Shown here: positions 40,501-49,009 of the stretch, in pieces
How positions within the stretch are numbered: position 1 is the first letter of the stretch
Layout: each line of letters opens with the position of its first letter
NCBI RefSeq assembly: GCF_021155775.2
Contig: NC_060236.1
Coordinates: forward strand, 21,254,519-21,318,518
Direction of reading: 5' to 3'
From: Neodiprion pinetum
Lineage: Eukaryota > Arthropoda > Insecta > Hymenoptera > Diprionidae
Length of the DNA: 64,000 nucleotides
Position numbers and translations under genes: made by a program
Notes under the pieces: generated by a model
Seen by the model: the letters and a program-made list of their open reading frames with translations, nothing else
What the model was told of the DNA's origin: nothing
The model's database searches: none

Positions 40501-43500
40501 ACGGATCCAATTTTTTTAATGAAAAATTCAAGTAAAATAATTTCGGCGAATGTTGTGTTAAGTAATGTTTAATTTTTCTTTATCTTCTTCACGATTATTT
40601 AGAATTGTGTCGTACCAAAATTTCAGTGAGTTACATTTTTTCGTCAATTTAGCCTATAGCTTTGCGATTTTTGAACATTGCAATAATGGAACTTAACCTA
40701 ATATAACCTAACTCAAATAAAAACAAGTAAATTCTATATACGTTTGCCGGACGAAGTAATAGCAAAAGTCCAGCCAATTCTAAGTGATTTTCGAGTTTTC
40801 GCAATATTTTCACGATCCAGAATTCTCTGGATTCGCCTAGCGGGTCAAAAAACAAACGACTATATCCTTCAACCATTTTTAAGACGTCTCGAAGGCGTCT
40901 AAATGCGTCGGATTATACCAGTGATATCTTTAAGACATCTCGAATTTTGACTCGATGCATAAGACTCCTTAAAGACGTCTTGAAGAATTCTAAATAATTC
41001 GTACCGTCGTATCAAAAACCGATTTCAGTACTTCGTTGACGAGCCAAACTCAGCGAAAGAAATGAAAACAAATAGAAGAATGAAAAGGGGCATATGTATC
41101 GGTATTATCAAGCATCGTCTTAAGAGTAACAGCAGTAGTGGGTGTCGGTCACGGTCGGGTCTGCAGGAGTACTAGCCGCAAAGCGTCTTTGAGTTCTTTA
41201 TTATGTTTGCACAGCTACTGATGCACCAACACAGCACATCTTTCTTATTATTATCTGTACATGCACGTGCATACTTGTACACGGGTACACCCACGTATAC
41301 TACGCATAAACGGTGACGTCATGCGGCTTGCCCGGTAGCCAACTGACGTCACTCAACCGCAACGAGCTCTCCATTCATCCAAAAGTTTCGCACTTACATC
41401 TCCTGCGCACCTCGTGCTTATTATTATATGTTTATGTACGTACCTCGTTACGTATTTACGTTATACGTGAACTTATTTATCTATTTACAAAAAAAAAAAA
41501 AAAATAAGGCTAGCGGGATAGAAAATTTCCAACACCTTATATAAAAACCATGATGCAATGCTTGTAGAAAAAAAACTTGTCAGAAAATTTGAATTACTAT
41601 GTTTTTTTTTTTTTATGTGACAACCTGATCGTTCGGTTCGAATTAGTGGTCAGGTTCCAACACAGGTAGGTACGTGTATTACATCTACATCTATGCATGT
41701 GTTACCACTTACGTATGAATTATTTTTGGTCATTTCAATTTTGGATCCAGGAATACATGTCCAGTCTCTCCGAGCATGTAAGTTCACTTCACTGTTTCTT
41801 TAAACGGAGGAAATAAAAAAGGGCGGTAAGTAGAGTAGAAATTAATTACACTTTCACTATTTTCGTTAGCTTACGGAGCAGAAAAACACGTGTCGAATAC
41901 TAAAAATTGAAAAAATTTCTATCGTATATATATATATACAGATATTAGATACATTCAAATATCTAGATACACATGTGATACTCAAGATGTAGGTACCACG
42001 GATTAATGTTTAGGTTTTCTTTCTTCTTTTTACTCAGGCTGAACACATAGGGTAGTCGAGTTATACGTGTAATTACACAGTTGCGACGCAAAATTATTCA
42101 TCCGGTTTATATGAATATATCACGTATATTTACGTTACATATATATGTTTCACTCTCAATATCCATACGCGTATCCCATGATTAAATACTATATTATACA
42201 GTACACTTCAGTAATTTCACTCGATCGTGTGCAATTGTGTATTAATTGTACGTGAATGTGTTTCTTTTTTTTTTCATTTCACTGACCGTTCAATGTTTAT
42301 CGTCCGAGATCAACGAGAGCTGATTTTTGTTTTAAATTACCGATCGGAGGAAAGGATGAAAATTTCATACGAAAGATTAAAACACTACTGAACAGACTGC
42401 ACTCTTTAAATATAAAAAGAAAACAACGGCACTATTGCGTTACGTCTCTGCGACGTAACAGCACAACGTGTTAAGCACCGTAACCGATCATGACCGCGGG
42501 AGAGTTTATAACGCGAATATAGCGACGAGGATCGGAGCCTGAGACGCCATCGACGACTGTTTGAATTTCTGACCGTGAGTCGATCGTTCCGAGGCTGAAA
42601 GACGAGAGTCAGTCGGTGGTCGTCGCCGTGTCGTCGTTGTGACGAAGCCGCACACGCGCGATCACAAACAAACACAGAGACGGCTGTGTGCTGCCAGAGG
42701 CTGGAGCGAGCGCGTGACGGTGTCATATGGAGGGACATGTAAGTGGGGTGTAGAACCTGCGCCCAACACCTACAACCGACCAGCAACCACCAATACCAGC
42801 CCAGGATCGACGGACGACGGGAAACGGACTGAAAATAGCGGCGTCCTTGGCGCCCGGTGACGTCTTTGGTTTCGGTCGATGCTGGCGGGGGCGGCTGCTC
42901 TGTGACGTCAAAGAATTTACGTGACGCCTCTTCTCGATTCCACGTGCGAACGAGTCGAGGGTGGAACGCCGCAGGCCGTTAAGTCGATACCCGAACAACA
43001 CGCGCCAAAAAACGCAGTAAAGGCGTTGCGAAAACGTCTAGAGGGTCTTTACGAGTCGAAAAGACGTGAAACGATTACAGACTTGATAGCACATTACATT
43101 TTTATTATGCATCTCTGATTTATCTGAAGACGACCCAAGAAACGGCTTTCAAGCATACAAAGACTTGTGATGCATCTATGAGGTTGAAGCATCTTCTTTT
43201 CTTATCGGTAAAAAAAACGTATTTTTGCAAGGATGCGGGGATGACTTCAAAGCGTCGAAGTCAGCTACACTTAAGGTCATTCGGACACTTGTCCCCGACG
43301 AATGAGAACGCGAGGAAAAAACGAGCATAAGTGAATAGCATGAAAGTGGAGAAAAGAAGAAACACGCGAAGTGAGATGATAATGTTATTGCCAAATATGA
43401 AATTTTAGTCGAGAGTTTTGAAAACACACCCTCGTAGATGGATTTTACAATAAAAGCAAGCGGAAGTCTTCCATCAACGTGATCATATAGTGACACCGGT

Positions 43501-46200
43501 ACATACGAACATCTCAATATTAGATCGAGGCCCGTCGGCACTGAGCCAGAGGAGCTTTTCTTTATACACAGGCTGTCAAGGTGTACACATATGCATATAC
43601 GTGCAGGTATATATATAAGCCTCTGTATTCACCGGTTGGATTTTTACCAATTTTGATTACTCATACCAGCTACTGTGCAGCGAACACAGCACAGGCTAAG
43701 TACCATGGCGCAAAAATTATCTGCGCATTAACGAAACTTTACACACCAGATGTGCGGTGAGCAATCAACGGGCAAAATTTCATTTGTTTAAAATTATCAG
43801 GATGTCAAAACTACTTTTTTCGATTCTTCGTGAGATTGGAGCGCAATTGACGATCGGTAACATAATGCGCGCGATCTTTCAGATTTCTCATTCATTATGC
43901 TAAATCTATTTTATTCGTGATTACAGTTACGATTACCACCTTTCGAAAAGGACTGTGGATTGTTGAGTATGTTCCTATCGTTAAGTTGCGTAAAAACTGG
44001 TTCACTGAAAGAAACTCGAAATCATTGATGCGAAATGACGTTCCTGATTTCCTGAAATACACTTTAATTCATCGATCACCATCGGTAGACGGTGGTTGCA
44101 AATGTAGGAAATAACTGATATTAATTTCCGGAAAAAATGACCTGGTAGTCATGTGAAAATTCCACGTTGATTGATAGTTTCACTTTCGATTGTTATTATG
44201 AGCTCTTCAACTCTTCAGGATTAGAGAAGCCTCACTGGTTCCTGAATATGGAAATAGTTATAATTGCATGAAAATCGCTTCATTAATTATGCCAGTACCT
44301 ATTAACGGGAGGATCTTGCAGTCGTAACAGCCATCCAAATAGTCGACTGAAGTGTTGACGGGGAAAAAAGGTTGGTATCGCGGATGGCACGTACCAGAAG
44401 GCGTGTAAAGAAACGTTTGGCGTTTGTGACCCGAGCTTGAGAGGCTGGATCGCAGTCGCGGATCGCGAGTTAGGCAGGTACTGTCTGTCTCCTCGCGAGT
44501 TAAGTGTGTATATATTTATAGTTGGGGTAGGAACAATGCAGTTGGCCTCTAGGAAGTTCTTTCCTGAGTTATACCAGCGCATTCGAGGTCCACCAGAGGC
44601 AGCTGTACCTCGACGCCTGATTACGCAACCTCGAATCTGCATACAACAGGGACAGTCGAAGCTCAGACTGATGGCGAAAAACCTTTCATGGTTCAATCAC
44701 TCGGTATGTGATCAAGGATCAAGGATTCGGGACTAACAGAGTTGAGAGACCAGAGCACGGGGCGGTGGTTCGGGGAAAATGAATTTTTCACCCGTCTAGG
44801 TCTGGCTGCAGGCGTAATGACTAAAAAATGACACAGAACTACATGCGCTGTCGGGTATTCGGTACCAGCAGCGGTTACATCGTAACGACAATAGGAGCAT
44901 GTGTCGATGGTGAAAATAGAGCGGTTTTAAAATAGATGAGCAACTGTTGGAAACAGGTTTGGTGAAATGCATCTCACGTACTACCGACCGCCACTACTAC
45001 CCACAACCCATCCGGCTAGCCGGACAATCACGAAATATTTATGTCGCGTTTAACGTCGATTAAATTATTCAGGCAATGGAAATGCAGATTCGCACTCCAG
45101 ATCGCCGAAACCCGAATCGAACCATCGCACCGATGATGACGAAACGTTCTTGTCACGCACCGGGTTAAATTGTAGTTCATCTAAGATTAGCGGGGACCGA
45201 GCGTGAAAGAAAGGCAGAGATTCGGTTCAAGTAGAAACGGCTTCGACTGTGTTATTATCACGCGGAAGGGCGGTGCTATTCATGACCTGCAATACCTTGC
45301 GACTAGGGACCTTAATCGTGATACAAATTCCGGTACCGAAACCAGTGATCATCGTCGGTACCACTTGCGAAATCGAACTTTATCGAATCCATCCCAGACC
45401 CACGATTACCGATTTCACGCTGGCAGATGGTTCTATCCAGCGTGCCGCGAATTCGGCATCAAGAGAAGAGTCGAAGCAATCGGGCTTTCGCTAACAGTAA
45501 TACCAGAACCCGAATTAGTGTCTGGGAAAACGATTAGCGTAACCTGGACACCGAATCCCGACGACGCAATGGAGGGAAGACAGACAACGCTTAGACGGCC
45601 GATAAATACTATCGTCTGGAAGTCTCACGGGCATGATGCATGGACCAGACGTGGACTCCAGAATTTTGCGAGAGCTCTTCATCAAGACGATGAAAGCTAA
45701 TCGCGACCTGTTGAACACACCGTCGGCGAGTGGCAAGGCCCGTTCATGTTTCCAGCCCGTTAGGATATACGGCAGGATTGACTGGAGGCCAACCGGTGTC
45801 GAGCATTCCCTCCGCAATTTACGCAACTTAATCGCAATTGGCCAGCTTAAGTCACGGTTAGAGAGGGACGGACCCTTCGCCGGTGGATCCGCATGCTTAG
45901 ACAAACTCTCTCTTCCTCGATCATACTGTACATATAGTCAGACTTACACTTCGTTCTGGACTCGAGACGCTGACCGAGGTGGGGCTCGAAGGACTCTAGA
46001 TTCCGGTGATGATTGTCGTTGTTGTTGGAGTCAGCCGAGGCCGAGGATGCCGAGGGAGGTTCTCCGGTGTCGAAATTCCGGCGGACTGTCACCGAGGAGG
46101 ATTGGGACGACAGGTACAAGCTGCAGATGTGGAGGTCCTGGGCTGACCCGGTGCAAGGCGTCGTAGTCTCCGTAGTCCCGGCACTCTCGACAGTACGCAT
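10316..46200 (-). CDS. Hr38: Nuclear hormone receptor HR38 (NR4A family), eight coding exons
   Basis: The coding exons on the minus strand are 46200-45948, 19186-18789, 14244-14036, 13951-13568, 12688-12382, 12318-12010, 11213-10979 and 10572-10316. All phases join, giving 783 residues. Residues 449-514 form the two-zinc-finger DNA-binding domain (CAVCGDTAACQHYGVRTCEG and CRFQKC visible). The NR4A extension RGRLPSKPKSP follows. The ligand-binding domain fills about residues 570-783 and ends in the AF-2-like LIETMFVASLPF. NR4A receptors bind the NBRE AAAGGTCA as monomers and have a filled ligand pocket, so control is mainly by transcription; insect HR38 also pairs with Ultraspiracle and acts in ecdysteroid and neuronal-activity responses. 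Internal starts at M211 and at a MDEDC motif in exon 4 probably give shorter isoforms. The first exon is the least certain. Confidence 0.96.
10979..11213 (-). CDS. Hr38: Hr38 exon 7: central LBD
   Basis: The acceptor ttccttgtgcag and the donor gtgagt bound 78 codons plus one base. The exon holds the conserved ELLFQSASLELFVLRLAYR and DISAFSCLCALTLVT helices. The intron to exon 8 is 406 bp. Confidence 0.97.
11214..12009 (-). other. Hr38 intron (796 bp)
   Basis: The donor gtgagatc follows the CAG of AREDQ, and the acceptor precedes ELLFQ. Several TGATCA-like words are present (for example near 11711, 11763 and 11778). I see nothing else. Confidence 0.8.
12010..12318 (-). CDS. Hr38: Hr38 exon 6: C-terminal extension of the DBD, hinge and start of the LBD
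   Basis: The exon has 103 codons, phase 0 at both ends, running from VVRTDDLKGRRGRLPSKPKS through the proline-rich hinge PQESPPSPPV to GFTELAREDQ. The RGR motif makes the minor-groove contact in NR4A proteins. A perfect TGACGTCA at 12066-12073 lies within coding sequence, so it may be coincidental. The upstream intron is only 63 bp. Confidence 0.97.
12382..12688 (-). CDS. Hr38: Hr38 exon 5: zinc-finger DNA-binding domain
   Basis: The exon encodes both C4 zinc fingers. The P-box EGCKGFFKR and the second finger CPVDKRRRNRCQFCRFQKC are intact, with all eight zinc cysteines present. It ends GMVKE at a gtaagc donor. The 5' border is a NAGNAG tandem acceptor (AAGCAG); start 12688 gives one more Ser than start 12685. 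An Ser/Pro/Gly-rich linker precedes the fingers. Confidence 0.97.
12689..13567 (-). other. Hr38 intron (about 879 bp)
   Basis: The donor is gtacgt at 13567 and the acceptor is the tandem NAGNAG at 12684-12690. I see no other element. Confidence 0.8.
13568..13951 (-). CDS. Hr38: Hr38 exon 4: N-terminal transactivation region (LPSF, MDEDC, poly-His)
   Basis: The acceptor ttatcggtttcag starts the exon in phase 2, and it ends AG before gtacgt. It encodes TPLPSFQETYTVQ, which resembles the LPSFSTFMD stretch of vertebrate NR4A proteins. It then has an internal Met (ATG at 13867-13869) opening MDEDC, the same opening as a Drosophila HR38 isoform. A five-His run follows, then a Pro/Gln/Thr/Tyr-rich region typical of an AF-1 domain. 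An isoform starting at MDEDC is plausible. Confidence 0.95.
   Translation of the reverse strand, partial: SNPASQLPGDLHRPAIHEAGAPGPGDQDGRGLLQQPGLPHRPIPRVPGRRHLQPPSPPSGLLPTRTPSNSDPRSPGVSVLTHAHGVQFACHNPRASAFDRSYRPSHCGHCHTQARTSGTSFTAVRVH
14036..14244 (-). CDS. Hr38: Hr38 exon 3: AF-1 N-terminal segment
   Basis: The acceptor attacag before AGCCCC and the donor gtcagt bound 69 codons plus two bases. The segment SPFGCSSFADLLTAPY and a following acidic, Ser-rich region resemble the N-terminal activation domain of NR4A proteins. Phase 0 at the start matches exon 2 (LLLQTQ then SPFG), and phase 2 at the end matches exon 4. Confidence 0.9.
15892..16322 (+). other. Coding-like island of unknown identity in Hr38 intron 2
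   Basis: Two plus-strand open stretches in different frames read like protein. The first (15892-16036) contains LYDVQYQGWSSKG and VSTLETPISYLRQIIED. The second (about 16050-16322, stop at 16320) contains KFEDSRSAFFDPKRGWWLDT and CTWIAYEELVTYRLKP. There is no ATG in frame, so they would have to be internal exons or a decayed, frameshifted copy. GC content is higher than in the surrounding intron. I cannot name the family. Confidence 0.3.
15954..15961. promoter_or_regulatory. Palindromic CRE (TGACGTCA) in Hr38 intron 2
   Basis: This is an exact match to the CREB/ATF full site. It lies in the coding-like island, so its role is uncertain. Confidence 0.45.
18288..18695 (+). mobile_element. MITE copy A, tips CACTSAGARAAATTT
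   Basis: The element has inverted tips of about 15 bp (CACTCAGAAAAATTT at the left; CACTGAGAGAAATTT read inward from the right). A second copy lies at 23161-23590 in the opposite orientation with high similarity throughout. It carries no coding sequence. Superfamily and target-site duplication are not clear. Confidence 0.7.
18789..19186 (-). CDS. Hr38: Hr38 exon 2: long-isoform N-terminus, Ser/Asn/Gln/Ala-rich
   Basis: The acceptor atattgtgtttcag starts the exon in phase 1 (two bases complete a Trp codon with exon 1). 132 codons follow, then the donor gttggt. The protein has a Ser-Asn run, Gln-rich and Ala/Val/Asn-rich stretches, and ends ASSMLLLQTQ. The internal Met (residue 211) would allow a shorter isoform starting MLLLQTQSPFG. 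Low complexity is expected of an activation domain. It is assigned to Hr38 by phase and by the junction with exon 3. Confidence 0.85.
21391..21420 (+). repeat. Degenerate TTAGG-type stretch
   Basis: TTAAGTTAGGTTAGG followed by diverged units, like the arthropod telomere repeat TTAGG. Related patches in the reverse sense occur at 40691-40714, 56178-56191 and 59565-59581. Confidence 0.5.
21479..21516 (+). repeat. CT microsatellite
   Basis: A run of CT units with few interruptions is seen directly. Confidence 0.9.
21771..22165 (+). mobile_element. Probable non-autonomous Helitron, 395 bp
   Basis: The segment starts TCTCTACGTATGTAAAA and ends GGGCTGCTAG. It is flanked by A on the left and T on the right, the A|TC...CTRR|T arrangement of Helitrons. 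There are no terminal inverted repeats and no Rep/helicase coding. A strong 3' hairpin is not obvious, which lowers confidence. Confidence 0.5.
23161..23590 (-). mobile_element. MITE copy B (inverted relative to 18288-18695)
   Basis: The segment is similar over its whole length to the reverse complement of copy A, with tips CTGAGAGAAATTT and CTGAGAAAAATTT. Indels between the copies show independent decay. Confidence 0.7.
26876..26901 (+). repeat. Poly(A) run
   Basis: A homopolymer of about 26 A. No retrocopied gene is recognisable to its left. Confidence 0.85.
27717..28856. mobile_element. Non-autonomous DNA element with long inverted ends
   Basis: The left end (GGGACATTCCGTTCCAACTC then TTTGGCTGAAACTTG) is matched in reverse at the right end (GGGCATTCTATGCCAACTTT then TTTGGCTGAAACTTG). 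Similarity runs about 180 bp inward with many mismatches. The interior is AT-rich without coding sequence. It is an old insertion. Confidence 0.55.
30738..30755 (+). repeat. Poly(C) run of 18
   Basis: Eighteen C followed by TT and five more C; seen directly. Possible sequencing artefact. Confidence 0.85.
30927..31325. mobile_element. MITE with tips TACCGGGAMAATCTC, about 399 bp
   Basis: The first 45 bp and the reverse complement of the last 45 bp match closely (TACCGGGA, ACTTGAAAATCAAC, GCGTATGCGC-like). It sits between TATA stretches, which may be its target duplication. No transposase. Confidence 0.65.
31728..31752 (+). repeat. GT microsatellite
   Basis: A run of GT units is seen directly. 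Confidence 0.85.
35203..35431. repeat. Inverted-repeat element with a CRE at its right edge
   Basis: Arms of about 60 bp share GTTAAAATCGGTTWAGCCGT and CCAAGATATCG in inverted orientation, separated by about 100 bp. A perfect TGACGTCA (35424-35431) abuts the right arm. It is probably a small fold-back element. Confidence 0.55.
40321..40350. promoter_or_regulatory. CRE plus CRE half-site
   Basis: A perfect TGACGTCA at 40321-40328 is followed at 40341 by TAACGTCA. They lie in a GC-richer island. Confidence 0.45.
41314..41351. promoter_or_regulatory. Pair of perfect CREs 30 bp apart
   Basis: TGACGTCA at 41314-41321 and at 41344-41351. The 30-bp spacing is close to three helical turns, placing both sites on the same DNA face. 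Confidence 0.5.
42389..42414 (-). promoter_or_regulatory. Possible alternative core promoter inside Hr38 intron 1
   Basis: On the minus strand a TATATTTAAA box (42405-42414) lies about 25 bp upstream of TCAGTA (initiator-like, A at 42389). A second TATAAA lies at 42505-42510. A perfect CRE (42903-42910) and a near CRE (TGACGTCT, 42858) lie upstream. The neighbourhood (42450-43050) is GC-rich. The plus strand also has TATAAAAAG at 42411, so direction is uncertain. An internal Hr38 promoter driving the M211 isoform is one possibility. Confidence 0.3.
42903..42910. promoter_or_regulatory. Palindromic CRE (TGACGTCA)
   Basis: Exact full site in a GC-rich island, 45 bp from a TGACGTCT variant. Confidence 0.5.
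45948..46200 (-). CDS. Hr38: Candidate Hr38 exon 1 with start codon (long isoform)
   Basis: An ATG at 46200 opens 84 codons plus one base, ending at a consensus donor (AAGT then gtaagt). Phase 1 is exactly what exon 2 requires, completing a Trp. The protein is Thr/Ser/Asn-rich (GTTETTTPCTGSAQDL, ADSNNNDNHHRN), matching the low-complexity style of exon 2. An upstream in-frame ATG at 46233 would add 11 residues; no in-frame stop lies between them. It lies 1.2 kb downstream of a strong promoter match in the same orientation. Assignment across a 26.8-kb intron rests on phase, composition and position, not on homology that I can show. Confidence 0.65.
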
Positions 46201-46380
46201 CGCACAACTAACCCCTCTGTGGTTTTTTCTCATCAACTGAAGAGCCTGCTAGTTCACCTCTCATCGGCTTTTCACTGTCACCATCCCCAAGCAGCCGGAC
46301 ACAACCGCCGGGGCCGGGGGACTCGAGAAAGTCCTTTGCTCCTTCGACGGTTTGTTATGACGGAAGAACTCTCCTTCTCG

Positions 46381-46437
<57 letters not shown>

Positions 46438-47414
46438 GCTTTCTCTCCTTCTCTCTCTTTATTTACATTTGTACAACACACTGTACATTAATTAACCCAC
46501 TTCAATATCTCCTCAACGCAGACCCTCCCTCGCAGTACAGATGACGGGCATTATTGCCACTGATGTATAAATCAGCTGAGACACCTAATCCTCATCCGTG
46601 AAGTCAGTTGGATAATCATCAGGTCGTGAAGCGAACGAACGTGAGAAGGGAATGACTCTGTTACGAGCGGGAAAAAGCATCCCATCAGTAGTCCTGATCC
46701 AGGGGTTAATTAGACGACACGAGATCCATGAAACGACTATACTTGCAAGTCAAGGTGTGCAGGTAATCAGCATACTACATGTCAGTGTTAATATAACGTT
46801 GGAATGGTTTTCGAAGATGATCCACAGGTTTGTGCAGAGCCAGGATGTCCCAGAGGGCGTCTTACTAACGACCATCAGGTAAGTATCATAATGCTTGTTC
46901 GCTTTTCGACTTGTGCAGTGGTATTTTAAAGTGATATGTCAGTGACCAATCTCATTGTGACGAACCTGGAAGCGACGGCCGGTGAACATCGGTCCCGAGA
47001 AACTTCCCACTTGCCGATGGTGATACCGTGGGTCGCAGAAGCCGTAGCTGACCGTTGCTGGGGTAGCGCATGCAGGGGCTGGTCACTTAAACACCCACTG
47101 CACTGATCACGTCACCCTCCGAATGCCCTGAGCCACGTGTTCGCCAGTGTAGAACCGAGCGACTTCTATCTGGTTCCTTGAAGTGAACCGATTCCGCGGC
47201 ACGAACACTGACTACGGGTCGCGGTTCCGAAACGCGGCTGCTCCCCAGTGAGCGGGCAGAACCTGCTGGTGCTCGGATCTCGGTGCTGGACCGAGAGGCA
47301 GAGGGGAAATGAACGCAGAGGGAGAGACAGCCTCCCGAGGCGGGATCGAGTCTAGGCGTCTTGGACAGGCAGTCGTGCTGGTCGTCCGTTCGAAAAGCCG
47401 GCCACCGCGTAACT
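46201..47414 (-). other. Inferred Hr38 5' leader region
   Basis: This lies between the predicted start site and the ATG. It is GC-richer than the surroundings and contains a long GA tract on the minus strand. A possible acceptor (ggctcttcag) just upstream of 46237 means part of it may be an intron; I could not choose a donor. Confidence 0.45.
46378..46454 (-). repeat. GA/CT microsatellite in the Hr38 leader
   Basis: A long CT run (GA on the transcribed-sense minus strand) with few interruptions. GAGA tracts can bind GAGA factor and keep promoter-proximal chromatin open in insects. Confidence 0.85.
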
Positions 47415-47493
47415 GACTCCGGGCTCGGCGGTGGTGCCCGCTATATTAAAACCGTACTGTGTGTAGCCTGGCGAACGGCACTTAGTGACGTCA
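47382..47493 (-). promoter_or_regulatory. Hr38 core promoter with TATA-like box, Inr, DPE and proximal CRE
   Basis: On the minus strand TCAGTT (47416-47411) matches the insect initiator TCAKTY, giving A+1 at 47414. TATAG begins exactly at -31 (47445). GGACG begins exactly at +28 (47387), matching the DPE consensus RGWYV. A perfect TGACGTCA lies at -79 to -72 (47486-47493). Further CRE-like words (ACGTCAC, ACGTGACG, GCGTCAT) lie at about 47505, 47569, 47588 and 47601. The order and spacing fit a CREB-responsive immediate-early promoter. This is a sequence inference without start-site data. Confidence 0.6.
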
Positions 47494-47829
47494 CTCCCGG
47501 CGGCTACGTCACACCCACCGCGGGCCGGATCGATGGACCGGCGCTGGGCACCGCTTCCACTCGCCAGCGCACGTGACGCGCTACCAGTTGCGTCATCACC
47601 TGCCACGTCACACCCGACTGAGACGCTGACACCCCGACACACCGGCGGAAGCGAGACCGATGATCGACGTCAGGGCTACCCAGGGCCACCTGGGCTGCCG
47701 CCCGTTGCGTTGGTCCGGGACTCCGCCGCGTTCCATTCATGATCGACGCGCCATCAATCGGAAAATCGGGGATGGTGCGCTCGAGGAAACAGCACGTGGC
47801 TGACCTTCGTCACACTACCACTCCAACTG

Positions 47830-48560
47830 CCATCCAGGATCAAAGACTCCGCAAACGGTCAAAGACAGCACCTGGTAGAGAAAGGTTGCCAAGGGATCCG
47901 GAAACTGACAGCCCTTCCGGCTTTCATAGGAAGATAAACTGCTGGATGGTGAGATTTGGGAATGATTGAGTGCGGTCCAATTACACCTCAAGTGCAGTCA
48001 AAGTCCGATTCACAGTACTTGGACTCTGTTTGGATTGACACTTGGTCTTCATTTCAGTCGTGATGGACCTCGTTACTTGATTAATTTTTGGCGGAAGCCC
48101 ACCCAGGATGAACGACTCTTCTCACGTTCAAGGACACCACCTGCTATGCAGAGGTAACCAATGCATCCGGAATCATGCATCAATGCGTTTGGGAATAATT
48201 TATCGCAGTCCAATCACACCTCAAGTGCAACGGAGGTCCTATTTACTACACAGTACTTGGATTCTCTTGGAATTGACACGTCGCTTTTTCTCAGTCCTTA
48301 TTACATAGATGACGTCAGTCTAATTAGTCAGGATTAAATACTCTGTACGCAGTCAAGAACACCACCTGCTATGCAAAGGTTGCCAACCTACTAACACTTT
48401 CTGCTTCGTCAGATAGGAAAGAAAAATAGCTTGATGGTTGCAAGTTCTAAAACTGTTTAGTGCAGTCCAGTTACACGTCAAATGTCTAATTTACAGTACC
48501 TATTTGGTCTCTCTTGGAATTGATACTCTTCTTTTTTTCAGTCCTGATAGATTTGCATGA
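47830..48560. repeat. Three tandem imperfect units of about 240 bp
   Basis: Units begin near 47833, 48102 and 48327. Each has a Ca-rich head (TCAAAGACAGCACCTGGTAG, TCAAGGACACCACCTGCTAT, TCAAGAACACCACCTGCTAT), then a GTGCRGTCCARTTACACSTC-like core, then CAGTAC...TTGG and a TCAGTC tail. Units 1 and 2 keep TCAAGTG, an NK2-type homeodomain word, next to ACACCT. The array lies 0.4-1.1 kb upstream of the Hr38 start site. Confidence 0.6.
48310..48317. promoter_or_regulatory. Palindromic CRE (TGACGTCA)
   Basis: Exact full site near the start of the third unit of the tandem array; the other units lack it at the matching place. Confidence 0.45.
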
Positions 48561-49009
48561 ATAATCTTTTGAGGAAGTCTGTTCAGTCGTCCAAAGTGCT
48601 GTGAAGGTATCGGTATAAAATATCTGATACCTACGTCGTGGCCTCATGTTCACCTGAAATTAACACTTTCTTGAATATACAGTTGAACCTCATGATCTGT
48701 GAAAAATTCTGGAAGGATTCAGAAAGCCTAATGATATTGAAAAGGAAGGTGAAAGACAGGTGATTCAAGTTTCGAGTTAGGTGTCGAGCTGATATTTGGT
48801 AAATGTAAATATCTCACAGGCGATATCTTAGATTCGATTGTACAAATTAACTGTATTATAATTTTGAGTACGGTCAGCTGTGGAAAAAAATCTAGTAAAC
48901 GAACACACTGAAAAATAGTAAAATTCAAGTCGTATGCAAATATGAAAGAAGACAACACATTTTGCAGATACGTCGAGAGAGAAAAAAGACCAGTAAGAGA
49001 TGATACCGG

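Larger units (their letters stand above)
19187..45947 (-). other. Hr38 intron 1 (about 26.8 kb, as inferred)
   Basis: I find no convincing coding exon here. It contains transposon remnants (21771-22165, 23161-23590, 27717-28856, 30927-31325, 35203-35431), simple repeats, and perfect CREs at 35424, 40321, 41314, 41344 and 42903. GC-richer islands at 22500-22850, 34000-35500, 40200-40450 and 42450-43050 may be enhancers or alternative promoters. Open frames in them show no family resemblance. Confidence 0.6.

Noticed and set aside
45203..46166. Overlapping long frames on the plus strand opposite Hr38 exon 1
   Set aside because: They look like shadows in a GC-rich region; no domain or splice structure supports them.
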